NCBI GenBank assembly: GCA_947474905.1
Contig: CANJKQ010000075.1
Span: forward strand, 1-5,990
Reading direction: 5' to 3'
From: Pseudomonadota bacterium
GTDB lineage: Bacteria > Pseudomonadota > Alphaproteobacteria > Sphingomonadales > Sphingomonadaceae
DNA length: 5,990 bases
The notes under the pieces are model-generated. The model was not told the DNA's origin. It made no database searches and was given only the letters and a program-made list of their open reading frames with translations. Shown here piece by piece: positions 1 through 5,890 of the stretch; positions within the stretch are counted from its first letter, which is position 1; every line of letters starts with the position of its first letter. Made by a program: the position numbers and the translations under genes.

Positions 1-337
1 CGTGATAGGTCAGGATCGAGGCGAGCGTCGCCTTGTTTTCGGGCTTCAGCAGCGTCTCAACGGTGCCGGCGGGCAGCTTGGCGAAGGCGTCGTTGGTCGG
101 CGCAAACACGGTGAACGGGCCGGGGCCAGACAGGGTGTCAACCAGGTCGGCCGCCTTCACCGCCGTGACGAGCGTGGTGTGATCCTTTGAATTGACCGCA
201 TTTTCGATGATGTTCTTGGTCGGGTACATCGCGGCACCGCCGACCATCGGATCCTTCATGGCGTGGGTGGATGCAAACGCGGCGCCGCCAACGGCGAGCG
301 ACAGCGCGATCATGACGGGAGCGAGGGGGGATTTCAT
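1..337 (-). CDS. Secreted fasciclin-domain (FAS1) protein, 3' end cut off by window edge
   Basis: The first 112 codons of a minus-strand gene that runs off the left edge. Residues 1-22 look like a Sec signal peptide: MKS start, hydrophobic core and an AFA-S cleavage site. Residues 41-112 match the first half of a FAS1 (fasciclin) domain: NIIENAV at 42-48, then the conserved [11 protein letters not shown] core at 75-85, then [10 protein letters not shown] and a final YH where the second conserved FAS1 motif would begin. FAS1 domains are extracytoplasmic adhesion or surface modules; small bacterial secreted forms resemble mycobacterial MPT70/MPT83. The ATG at 337 is chosen because AGGAGG lies 9 bases upstream and the signal peptide begins there. 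It lies in the same orientation as the sigma/anti-sigma pair upstream, so it is a likely target of that sigma factor (inference). Its true length and any second domain are unknown. Confidence 0.9.
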   Translation of the reverse strand, partial: MKSPLAPVMIALSLAVGGAAFASTHAMKDPMVGGAAMYPTKNIIENAVNSKDHTTLVTAVKAADLVDTLSGPGPFTVFAPTNDAFAKLPAGTVETLLKPENKATLASILTYH

Positions 338-346
338 TGAAGCTAG

Positions 347-352
347 CCTCCT
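347..352 (-). promoter_or_regulatory. Ribosome binding site of the fasciclin gene
   Basis: The minus strand reads AGGAGG here, a perfect anti-Shine-Dalgarno match, nine bases before the ATG at 337. It fixes the start of the fasciclin gene and suggests efficient translation. Confidence 0.85.
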
Positions 353-380
353 GAAGGCACCTCTCATCGGGTGCGGCGGA

Positions 381-409
381 AGCTACGGGGCGGGGGATGC
401 GGCGGATGC
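381..409 (-). promoter_or_regulatory. Possible ECF-type promoter of the fasciclin gene
   Basis: On the minus strand GCATCC (409-404) is followed after 16 bases by CGTAGC (387-382). A GC-rich -35-like hexamer and a CGT-containing -10 at this spacing are typical of ECF sigma promoters, and GCATCC resembles the CCATCC -35 element that I recall for mycobacterial SigK. A start near 375-380 would leave a leader of about 40 bases. The match is short in a GC-rich region, and I could not find the same pair upstream of the sigma gene, so this is a weak proposal. Confidence 0.25.
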
Positions 410-431
410 AGGCACCCCGAAAATTATTGGC

Positions 432-443
432 TGGAAAGGCCTT
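432..443. repeat. Direct repeat, left copy (12 bases)
   Basis: TGGAAAGGCCTT here is repeated exactly at 619-630. Both copies have AAATT a few bases to the left (421-425 and 615-619). The two copies bracket the palindrome cluster at 450-590. Confidence 0.7.
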
Positions 444-449
444 CCTCGC

Positions 450-590
450 TTCCGCTCGTGTCGAGCGCAGTCGAGACACGCTTGTCTGCCCTCTGCGAGG
501 CCTCCCGTCCCTCGACTTCGGCCCTGTGGGCCGAAGCCTGTCCTGAGCGGCTGGCCTGCCAGCCAGCCGAAGGGCTCGGGACGAGCGGAA
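450..590. repeat. Cluster of nested palindromes, REP-like intergenic repeat
   Basis: Several inverted repeats are packed into about 140 bases. An outer pair is TTCCGCTCGT (450-459) with ACGAGCGGAA (581-590). Inside are a perfect 8-base stem with a 5-base loop, CTTCGGCC/GGCCGAAG (516-523/529-536), and a second perfect 8-base stem with a 6-base loop, CGGCTGGC/GCCAGCCG (548-555/562-569). There are also CGTGTC/GACACG (457-462/475-480) and CGTCCC/GGGACG (506-511/578-583). CTTCGGC (516-522) can alternatively pair with GCCGAAG (566-572), so competing folds are possible. The words CCTGTCCTGAGC and GAAGGGCTCGGG are familiar from dispersed sphingomonad intergenic repeats. It lies between the anti-sigma and fasciclin genes, so it could end or stabilise the upstream transcript (inference). 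No U-tract follows any stem on either strand, so it is not a standard intrinsic terminator. No gene was found in 338-628. Confidence 0.75.
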
Positions 591-618
591 ATTTTCGATT
601 CGGCACGAACGCCTAAAT

Positions 619-630
619 TGGAAAGGCCTT
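619..630. repeat. Direct repeat, right copy (12 bases), overlapping the anti-sigma stop codon
   Basis: The second exact copy of TGGAAAGGCCTT. Its last two bases are part of the stop codon of the minus-strand anti-sigma gene (TAA, 631-629), so the repeat begins at the very end of that gene. Confidence 0.7.
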
Positions 631-1351
631 AGGCCGATATCAGCGCGCCCGCCGCGACGGCCGGGCCCTTGGGCGTGCCGTCGGGCGATCCGCCAAGTTG
701 CTCGCGTGTCACCACCAGCTTCGATCCGGGCACGAAGCGCGCCGCTTGCTGGCGGTCGATCGCCACCGTCCGGGCGTGGCCGGGGGGCAGCACGCCCAGC
801 GAATGCGGCACGCCATCGGCGGCGATGATCCACAGCTCGGCGCTATGGGCCGGATCGGTCAGGATGGCGGCGGCGAGATGCAACTGGCCCTTACCCGCGT
901 CGTAAGCGGCAGCGATCGGCGCGGCCTTGTCCTCGGGCGCAATCGCCGCGACGAGCACCGGCGCGGCGGGCGCGATCACCCGCGGTGGCACCGGGCGGAG
1001 CAGGACGACGCCGATCAGCGCCGCTGCCACCAGCGACGACAACCCCGCGACGCCTTGCCACAGCCGCACCCGGCGATTGTCATTGGCCGGTATCGGCGCC
1101 GGGGTCGCCGCCGGCGCCGCGATCGCCGCTTGAAGCCGCGCCAGTCCGCCCGCCGGTGGTTCGACCGGGGCGACATCCAGCGCGAGCGTCGCAAAATGTG
1201 CGCGCCACCGCTCGACCGCGCGGGCGAAATCGGGGTCGATCAGCACGCGCCGCATGGCCTGGGCACGGTCCTCGCCCTCGAGCAGCCCCAGCGCCAGTTC
1301 GGCGGCGAGCATCTCGGCCTCGTCGGCGGGCGTCATCGGCTCATCCGTCAC
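629..1351 (-). CDS. Membrane anti-sigma factor, RskA family
   Basis: A 240-residue protein that should hold the ECF sigma factor encoded just upstream at the inner membrane until a signal triggers its release. Residues 1-80 form an acidic, helical cytoplasmic part (DEAEMLAAELALGLLEGED; then a WRAHFATL helix) typical of sigma-binding domains. Residues about 97-119 are the only membrane segment. Residues 130-240 are the periplasmic RskA-type domain, with AELWIIAADG (171-180), SLGVLPPG (184-191) and the family hallmark GGSPDGTPKGP (220-230). There is no cysteine, so this is not a zinc-type (ZAS) anti-sigma factor. The start is GTG at 1351, chosen because AAGGAG lies 10 bases before it; it overlaps the end of the sigma gene by 11 bases, indicating coupled translation and balanced amounts. 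An ATG at 1336 is an alternative start without overlap. RskA proteins are cleaved by intramembrane proteolysis in mycobacteria; whether this one is cannot be seen here. Confidence 0.9.
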   Translation of the reverse strand: MTDEPMTPADEAEMLAAELALGLLEGEDRAQAMRRVLIDPDFARAVERWRAHFATLALDVAPVEPPAGGLARLQAAIAAPAATPAPIPANDNRRVRLWQGVAGLSSLVAAALIGVVLLRPVPPRVIAPAAPVLVAAIAPEDKAAPIAAAYDAGKGQLHLAAAILTDPAHSAELWIIAADGVPHSLGVLPPGHARTVAIDRQQAARFVPGSKLVVTREQLGGSPDGTPKGPAVAAGALISA

Positions 1352-1925
1352 GGTCGAGGCACTCCTTCAACCGGATGAGACCGCGGCGAACCCAGCTTTT
1401 CATCGTGCCGAGCGGGACGCCCAGGCGCTCGGCGAGCTCGGCATAGGTTACGCCATCGAAAAACGCGGTGCGGATCGCCGAGCGGGCATGGTCGTCCAGC
1501 GCATCAAGGCAGAGATGCAGCCGCCGGTCACCTTCGGCTGCCAGCATCAGGTCGCTGGCGAGGGGGCGCGCATCGGCGATCGGCGCCGCGTCCTCAATGG
1601 GCGCGGCCCGCCGGGTGCCCTGGGCGCGGACCCAGTCGATCGCCCGGTTGCGCGCGATCGTCGCCAGCCAGGTGATCGGGCTCGCCCGTCCCGGCTCAAA
1701 CGCGCCCGCGCGGCGCCAGATCGTCAGGTAAACCTCGTGCAAAACATCCTCGGCTGCTTGGGCCTCGCCACAGATACGCAGGCACACGCCAAAAAGCTTC
1801 GCCGAGGTGAGGCGATACAGCTCGGCAAAGGCGGCGCGGTCGTCCTGCCCGGTCAGCACCATCAACTCAACCAGCCGCGCGCGCGCGGCGTCGGCATTGT
1901 CGGGAATGGCGGGGGCGGCGGCCAT
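1341..1925 (-). CDS. ECF (extracytoplasmic function) sigma factor, SigK-like
   Basis: A 194-residue RNA polymerase sigma factor of the two-domain ECF type. Region 2 spans about residues 28-100: AAFAELYRLT, LFGVCLRICG, then AEDVLHEVYLTIWRR for core binding and -10 recognition, and WLATIARNRAIDWVR. A short linker (about 101-135) follows, then region 4 (about 140-190) with the helix-turn-helix TYAELAERLGVPLGTMKSW that reads the -35 element. The AYRL/LFGV and VPLGTMKSWVRRG wording resembles SigK-type sigma factors, which pair with RskA anti-sigma factors, as this one does. I chose ATG at 1925; the frame is open upstream to a TTG at 1970 that adds 15 residues, but TTG has no ribosome binding site. 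ATG 1925 also has only a distant AGCAGG (1945-1940), so the start is less certain than the gene. The gene diverges from rpiB. Confidence 0.9.
   Translation of the reverse strand: MAAAPAIPDNADAARARLVELMVLTGQDDRAAFAELYRLTSAKLFGVCLRICGEAQAAEDVLHEVYLTIWRRAGAFEPGRASPITWLATIARNRAIDWVRAQGTRRAAPIEDAAPIADARPLASDLMLAAEGDRRLHLCLDALDDHARSAIRTAFFDGVTYAELAERLGVPLGTMKSWVRRGLIRLKECLDRDG
1362..1367 (-). promoter_or_regulatory. Ribosome binding site deciding the GTG start of the anti-sigma gene
   Basis: The minus strand reads AAGGAG ten bases before the GTG at 1351, inside the last codons of the sigma gene. It supports the overlapping GTG start over the ATG at 1336. Confidence 0.7.
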
Positions 1926-2081
1926 GGCGCGCGGCTTAACCTGCTTGGCCGCGATGGACAATCGGGGCAATGGGTCCAGTGATAAGATGCGCCATGCCCG
2001 ATATCCCAGGGTGGCCTTCCCCGTCCCGATCGATTAAGGCCGCTCGCATTCGCCCGCTTTGTTTGGAGAGCCGCGCCGCTC
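1926..2081. other. Divergent intergenic region between the sigma gene and rpiB
   Basis: These 156 bases must carry the promoters for the leftward sigma/anti-sigma genes and the rightward rpiB operon. The only clear signal is GGAGAG at 2065-2070, the rpiB ribosome binding site, 11 bases before its ATG. I could not identify convincing -35/-10 pairs on either strand, nor a riboswitch-like fold. Confidence 0.6.
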
Positions 2082-2534
2082 ATGCGCCTTGTTATCGCGT
2101 CCGATCATGCCGCCTATGACCTGAAGGCCGCGCTGGTGCCGTGGTTGAAGGATCAGGGCCATGACGTGACTGACCTTGGCCCGTTCAATGCCGATCGCGT
2201 CGATTATCCCGATTATGGCTATAGGCTCGCTGCCGCCCTTGCCGATGGCGCCGCCGATTTCGGCGTGGCGCTGTGCGGATCGGGGATCGGCATTTCGATC
2301 GCGGTCAACCGCAATCCCGCCTGCCGCTGCGCCTTGGTGTCCGAGCCGCTGTCCGCCGCGCTTGCCCGCCAGCATAATGACGCCAATGTCATCGCGCTCG
2401 GTGCGCGCCTGATCGGCGAGGAAATGGCGCGCGCGTGCATCACTACGTTTCTCGCCGCTACCTTCGAGGGTGGCCGCCACAGCAACCGCGTCGCCAAGCT
2501 CGGCGCGCCCGATTTCGCAAAGGACCCGGCATGA
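2082..2534 (+). CDS. rpiB: Ribose-5-phosphate isomerase B (RpiB/LacA family)
   Basis: A cytoplasmic isomerase that interconverts ribose 5-phosphate and ribulose 5-phosphate in the non-oxidative pentose phosphate pathway. At 150 residues it has the usual family length. Visible signatures are [10 protein letters not shown] (6-15) with the substrate-binding Asp8-His9, DYPDYG (41-46), the active-site loop [13 protein letters not shown] (65-77) with catalytic Cys65, [17 protein letters not shown] (96-112) with His98, and GRHSNRV (131-137) with phosphate-contacting arginines. ATG 2082 has GGAGAG 11 bases upstream and begins exactly at the conserved [11 protein letters not shown]-terminus. It is the first gene of the plus-strand operon and its TGA overlaps the glyA ATG in ATGA. 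The LacA branch of the family is an alternative by fold only; the Cys loop and context favour RpiB. Confidence 0.95.
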   Translation: MRLVIASDHAAYDLKAALVPWLKDQGHDVTDLGPFNADRVDYPDYGYRLAAALADGAADFGVALCGSGIGISIAVNRNPACRCALVSEPLSAALARQHNDANVIALGARLIGEEMARACITTFLAATFEGGRHSNRVAKLGAPDFAKDPA

Positions 2535-3835
2535 GCACCCAAGCGCACGACATCGCCGACAGCGGCTTCTTCACCGCCACCCTGGCCGAGTCCGACCCTG
2601 ATATCGCCGCCGCGATCGGCCACGAACTGAAGCGCCAGCAGGACAAGATCGAGCTGATCGCGAGCGAGAATATCGCGAGCCGCGCGGTGCTCGAAGCCGC
2701 CGGATCGGTGTTCACCAACAAATATGCCGAAGGCTATCCGGGCAAGCGCTATTATGGCGGCTGCGAATATGCCGATGTCGTCGAGACGCTGGCGATCGAG
2801 CGCGCCAAGCAATTGTTCGGCTGCAATTTCGCCAACGTCCAGCCCAATTCGGGCAGCCAGATGAACCAGGCGGTGTTCCTGGCGCTGCTCAACCCCGGCG
2901 ACAGCTTCATGGGGCTCGACCTCAATTCCGGCGGCCACCTGACGCACGGATCGCCCGTCAATATGAGCGGCAAGTGGTTCAACGTCATTCCCTATGGCGT
3001 GCGCCGCGACGATCACCTGATCGACATGGACGAAGTGGCGCGGCTGGCGCGTGAGCATAAGCCCAGGCTGATCATCGCGGGCGGCACCGCCTATTCGCGG
3101 GTATGGGATTGGGCGGCGTTCCGCGCGATTGCCGACGAAGTGGGTGCTTATCTGCTCGTCGACATGTCGCATATCTCGGGCCTGGTTGCGGGCGGCGCGC
3201 ATCCCTCGCCGATTCCCCATGCCCATGTCGTGACGACGACGACGCACAAGTCGCTGCGCGGCCCGCGCTCGGGCATCATCCTCACCAATGAAGAGGAACT
3301 GGCGAAGAAGCTCAATTCGGCGATCTTCCCGGGGCTGCAGGGCGGGCCGCTGATGCACATCGTCGCGGCCAAGGCGGTCGCTTTTCGCGAGGCGCTGCGG
3401 CCCGAATTCAAGCTCTACGCGCACCGTATCGTCGAAAATGCCCGCGCGCTGGCGGATAGTTTGAAGGAAGCGGGGCTCGGCATCGTCTCGGGCGGCACCG
3501 ACAATCACCTGATGCTGGTGGACCTCACACCCAAGGACGTGACCGGCAAGGCGGCGGAAAAGGGCCTCGATCGTGCTTGGCTGACGTGCAACAAGAACGG
3601 CATCCCCTTCGATACGCGCTCACCGTTCGTGACCTCGGGCATCCGCCTTGGCACCCCTGCCGGCACGACGCGTGGCTTTGGCCCCGCCGAATTCCGCGCC
3701 ATCGGCGGCCTCATCGCCGAAGTCGTCGATGGCCTGGCTCGCAATGGTGATGCCGGCGATGGCCAGATCGAACAGCGCGTGCGCGATCGTGTGGCGGATT
3801 TGACCGCCCGCTTTCCCATTTACCCGGACATGTAA
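2531..3835 (+). CDS. glyA: Serine hydroxymethyltransferase
   Basis: A PLP enzyme converting serine plus tetrahydrofolate to glycine plus 5,10-methylene-tetrahydrofolate, the main source of one-carbon units for purines, thymidylate and methionine. At 434 residues it is full length. Seen are the IASENIAS loop (43-50), [17 protein letters not shown] (64-80), QPNSGSQMN (104-112), [14 protein letters not shown] (209-222) with PLP-contacting Asp211 and His214, and the PLP-lysine motif [12 protein letters not shown] with Lys240, at the same 29-residue distance from the Asp as in E. coli (200/229). [22 protein letters not shown] (361-382) completes the active site. The start at 2531 gives the ATGA overlap with rpiB; an in-frame ATG at 2435 inside rpiB would add 32 residues unlike any SHMT and is rejected. 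The stop overlaps the nrdR start by one base (TAATG). Confidence 0.97.
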   Translation: MSTQAHDIADSGFFTATLAESDPDIAAAIGHELKRQQDKIELIASENIASRAVLEAAGSVFTNKYAEGYPGKRYYGGCEYADVVETLAIERAKQLFGCNFANVQPNSGSQMNQAVFLALLNPGDSFMGLDLNSGGHLTHGSPVNMSGKWFNVIPYGVRRDDHLIDMDEVARLAREHKPRLIIAGGTAYSRVWDWAAFRAIADEVGAYLLVDMSHISGLVAGGAHPSPIPHAHVVTTTTHKSLRGPRSGIILTNEEELAKKLNSAIFPGLQGGPLMHIVAAKAVAFREALRPEFKLYAHRIVENARALADSLKEAGLGIVSGGTDNHLMLVDLTPKDVTGKAAEKGLDRAWLTCNKNGIPFDTRSPFVTSGIRLGTPAGTTRGFGPAEFRAIGGLIAEVVDGLARNGDAGDGQIEQRVRDRVADLTARFPIYPDM

Positions 3836-4296
3836 TGCGTTGCCCCTTTTGCGGCCATGAAGACAGCCAGGTAAAGGATTCGCGCCCCACCGATGACGGC
3901 GCGGCGATCCGTCGCCGTCGTCAGTGCGAAGCGTGCGGCGCGCGATTTACCACTTTTGAGCGCATTCAGTTGCGCGAGCTGATCGTGCTCAAATCAGAAG
4001 ACAAGCGCGAGCCGTTCGATCGCGACAAATTGATGCGTTCGGTGCTGATCGCCTGCAGCAAACGGCCAATTGACGGCGTGCGGATCGAGCGGCTGGTTTC
4101 GGGCATCCAGCGCCAATTGGAAACTTCGGGCGAAACCGAAGTGCCCGCCAAACAAATTGGCGAAATGGTGATGGAGGGGCTGAAAGCGCTCGATTCAGTA
4201 GCGTATATTCGTTTCGCCAGCGTCTATAAGGATTTTCGTGAAGCCCGCGATTTCGAGGAATTTGCGGGCAACGTGGCCGAAGTTGGCAAGGGGTGA
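3835..4296 (+). CDS. nrdR: Transcriptional repressor NrdR of ribonucleotide reductase genes
   Basis: A 153-residue regulator that binds NrdR boxes upstream of ribonucleotide reductase operons and represses them when dATP is high. An N-terminal zinc ribbon carries Cys3-x2-Cys6 and Cys31-x2-Cys34 ([20 protein letters not shown]), with the typical basic and FTTFER segment after it (38-43). The ATP-cone follows at about residues 48-138 ([17 protein letters not shown]; then [12 protein letters not shown], the standard end of the cone). Length and order are normal, and nothing is missing. The ATG at 3835 shares its A with the glyA stop, so translation is coupled to glyA. The grouping makes sense, since glyA feeds one-carbon units to dTMP synthesis and NrdR controls the other deoxynucleotide supply step. 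I saw no NrdR box in this window. Confidence 0.96.
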   Translation: MRCPFCGHEDSQVKDSRPTDDGAAIRRRRQCEACGARFTTFERIQLRELIVLKSEDKREPFDRDKLMRSVLIACSKRPIDGVRIERLVSGIQRQLETSGETEVPAKQIGEMVMEGLKALDSVAYIRFASVYKDFREARDFEEFAGNVAEVGKG

Positions 4297-4299
4297 CCA

Positions 4300-5073
4300 A
4301 TGCGGGTGCGGTTCGAATATATCGGCGTCCTTGCGACGCTGGCGGCGTTGGCGTGCGGCTATTTCGTCATGGTCGACAATCTGCACGGATTTCGCCAGCC
4401 TGAAGCCTTTGCGACATTACTGTCCGCCGTCTTTTCCATGATTTCAACGTCATGGCTGGTGGTGACGGTGTTTCGCCAGGGATATGAATTGCAGTTGCAG
4501 CGTGACGAATTGCGGCTGCAGCGTGGCGAGGCGACCTTGCAGCGCCGCGAGCTTGAGCTGCAGCGTGCCGAGGCGACGCGGCTGGCGAACGAAGCCGATC
4601 GACAGAACAGCATCCTGTCGTCACAAGCCAATCTAGCCTATAAATCGATCCTCATCCCGCAAGTACGTTCGCTGTTTGAAGGCGAACAAACCGCGTTCAA
4701 TGTCGATTACAACCGCTTTCGTCAGCAAATGGCCGATGCGCTTTCGCAAAAATATAAAGTGCCCGTCAGCCTGCGTGACTTTGCGACCAATCCCGGTGAA
4801 CAGACCGTGATTGCCCGTGTTTACAAAACCAGATTGGCAGGCGACATCATGAACGAGCATGATCGTTCGGTTGAACTGCCTTATTCGGCCTTTGGCTTCA
4901 ACCTTGGCAATTACCGTTATCGCGTGATCGTCGCCATGGCGCGGGAAGCGCACGAAAAGGGCGAGCTGGAGTGGTTTCGCACCCAATTGCCCTTTGTGGT
5001 CGGCACGGTGGGCGAGCTCAATTCCAAGCGGATTGCCGTGTTGCTGAACGCCGCGGCGGCATCGGTCAGTTGA
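4300..5073 (+). CDS. Unidentified membrane protein: two helices, LQR heptad coiled coil, unknown C-terminal domain
   Basis: I do not recognise a named family for this 257-residue protein. Residues about 7-24 and 38-58 are hydrophobic and should form two membrane helices with a short loop (DNLHGFRQPE) between them. Residues 62-105 form a charged coiled coil containing four exact heptads starting LQR at 66, 73, 80 and 87. Residues 106-257 are a soluble mixed domain (ILIPQVRSLFEG, FNVDYNRFRQQM, then LPYSAFGFNLGNYRYR and EWFRTQLPFVVGTVGELNSKR) without a motif I can name. The order two helices then LQR-type heptads is shared with many bacterial proteins, including some labelled putative phage abortive infection proteins, but the C-terminal part does not show their usual wording. 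ATG 4300 follows the nrdR stop by 3 bases, with AAGGGG just upstream. The stop overlaps the trmJ start. GC is low: by hand count 89 of 180 bases at 4621-4800 are G or C. Confidence 0.8.
   Translation: MRVRFEYIGVLATLAALACGYFVMVDNLHGFRQPEAFATLLSAVFSMISTSWLVVTVFRQGYELQLQRDELRLQRGEATLQRRELELQRAEATRLANEADRQNSILSSQANLAYKSILIPQVRSLFEGEQTAFNVDYNRFRQQMADALSQKYKVPVSLRDFATNPGEQTVIARVYKTRLAGDIMNEHDRSVELPYSAFGFNLGNYRYRVIVAMAREAHEKGELEWFRTQLPFVVGTVGELNSKRIAVLLNAAAASVS
4495..4578 (+). repeat. Four in-frame 21-base tandem repeats encoding LQR heptads
   Basis: Four units each begin with TTGCAGCG or CTGCAGCG and encode LQRDELR, LQRGEAT, LQRRELE and LQRAEAT. Units 1 and 3 resemble each other (ends EL-R/E), as do units 2 and 4 (GEAT/AEAT), so the array looks like a duplicated 42-base pair of units. 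It lies in the coiled coil of the unidentified membrane protein. Confidence 0.85.
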
Positions 5074-5798
5074 GCGACCTCGCGCCCGCCATCGTCCTGG
5101 TCCGCCCGCAGCTTGGCGAGAATATCGGCAAGGCGGCACGCGCCATGCTCAATTTCGGGCTGATCGATTTGCGGCTGGTCGATCCGCGCGATGGCTGGCC
5201 CAATCCGGCGGCGGGGCCGGCGGCATCGGGCGCGGATGTGGTGCTGGAACGGGCACGCATATTTGGCAGCGTGGCCGATGCAGTGGCCGATTGCGGCCAT
5301 GTCTATGCGACGACGGTCAGAAAGCGGGGCGTCACCAAGCCTGTCGAGACGCCCGAAGTCGCAGCCCGGACGATCGTTACCATGCCCTATCGCTCGGCAA
5401 TCCTGTTCGGGCCGGAACGGGCCGGGCTTGAAACCGACGATGTCGCGCTGGCGCGCACCATCATCACGGTGCCGATCAACCCCGAATTCGGCAGCCTCAA
5501 CCTCGCGCAGGCGGTGATTCTGGTCGCCTATGAATGGTCGAAGCACCAGGTGCTGGCGCAGCCGACTGAAACCGACTTGCCCGAACCCGCATCGCAGGAT
5601 GAGCTGGAGGGGCTGATCGGCCATCTCGACGCGTTGCTGGAACCAAGCGGCTATTATTTCCCGCCCGATCGCGTGCCCGCCACCAGGCGCACGCTGCGCA
5701 CCTTGCTCACCAAGCCCGGCTGGTCGAGCATGGAAATCCGCACGCTGCGCGGCGTGCTGTCGGCGCTGGAAGGGGCCAAGGCGCGGCGCCATCGGTAA
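5070..5798 (+). CDS. trmJ: tRNA/rRNA methyltransferase of the SPOUT (TrmJ) family
   Basis: A 242-residue SPOUT methyltransferase, most likely 2'-O-methylating position 32 of certain tRNAs using S-adenosylmethionine. It opens with AIVLVRPQLGENIGKAARAM (7-26), where the Asn and Arg of motif 1 lie, followed by LRLVDPRDGWPN (34-45). Motif 2 is ILFGPERAGL (111-120). Motif 3 of the trefoil knot is ITVPINPEFGSLNLAQAV (132-149). The C-terminal region (175-242) is the helical extension seen in TrmJ. The start is TTG at 5070, sharing TTGA with the stop of the preceding gene and giving the expected N-terminus MSDLAPAIVLV. An in-frame ATG at 4971 would add 33 unrelated residues read from the neighbour in another frame and is rejected. 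No clear ribosome binding site precedes TTG, so expression probably relies on re-initiation from the upstream gene. The exact RNA target is inferred from the family. Confidence 0.92.
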   Translation: MSDLAPAIVLVRPQLGENIGKAARAMLNFGLIDLRLVDPRDGWPNPAAGPAASGADVVLERARIFGSVADAVADCGHVYATTVRKRGVTKPVETPEVAARTIVTMPYRSAILFGPERAGLETDDVALARTIITVPINPEFGSLNLAQAVILVAYEWSKHQVLAQPTETDLPEPASQDELEGLIGHLDALLEPSGYYFPPDRVPATRRTLRTLLTKPGWSSMEIRTLRGVLSALEGAKARRHR

Positions 5799-5890
5799 AC
5801 CGGCAAAGCGGCGCCAAAAAATCACGTCCGCCGTCTTTCGGGCCGCCAGGCAATCGGTTAGGTGGCGCCGATCTTAGGAGAATCGCTTAC
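5799..5890. other. Spacer after trmJ without a recognisable terminator
   Basis: The palindrome GGCGCC occurs at 5785-5790, 5810-5815 and 5864-5869, so copies could pair. The run after the second copy is six A bases on the plus strand, which does not make a U-tract terminator for trmJ. No clear promoter was seen for the next gene. Confidence 0.5.
5876..5880 (+). promoter_or_regulatory. Ribosome binding site of the last gene
   Basis: AGGAG ten bases before the ATG at 5891 supports a real gene start at the right edge. Confidence 0.75.

Noticed and set aside
450..590. Intrinsic terminator or small structured RNA in the palindrome cluster
   Set aside because: No stem is followed by a run of T on either strand and no known RNA family is recognisable, so only a REP-like repeat is claimed.
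192..632. Plus-strand open frame of 146 codons over the fasciclin start and the palindrome cluster
   Set aside because: The fasciclin signal peptide and FAS1 motif on the opposite strand explain 192-337. The rest is repeat sequence with no ribosome binding site or recognisable protein.
138..833. Minus-strand open frame of 231 codons spanning the intergenic palindromes
   Set aside because: It overlaps the anti-sigma 3' end and the fasciclin 5' end in another frame, and its translation is Arg-rich with no domain.
698..1378. Plus-strand open frame of 226 codons opposite the anti-sigma gene
   Set aside because: The translation is almost entirely Arg, Gly, His and Gln, typical of a reverse-frame shadow. 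The minus strand encodes a coherent RskA-type protein with a ribosome binding site.
2219..3508. Long minus-strand open frame of 429 codons opposite rpiB and glyA
   Set aside because: It is antisense to two clear enzyme genes in high-GC DNA, where stop-free reverse frames are expected. Its translation is rich in Arg, His and Asp with no recognisable domain.
4300..5073. Calling the unknown gene an abortive infection (AbiC-like) defence gene
   Set aside because: Only the generic helix-helix-coiled-coil architecture is shared; the C-terminal domain lacks wording I associate with that family, and the neighbours are housekeeping genes rather than a defence island.
5785..5821. Rho-independent terminator after trmJ
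   Set aside because: Two GGCGCC copies could pair, but they are followed by six A bases on the plus strand rather than T, and the first copy lies within the trmJ coding end.
4917..5825. Minus-strand open frame of 302 codons opposite the unknown gene and trmJ
   Set aside because: It is a mirror of the trmJ coding frame with low-complexity Arg/Gln/His-rich translation, and the plus-strand frame carries SPOUT motifs.
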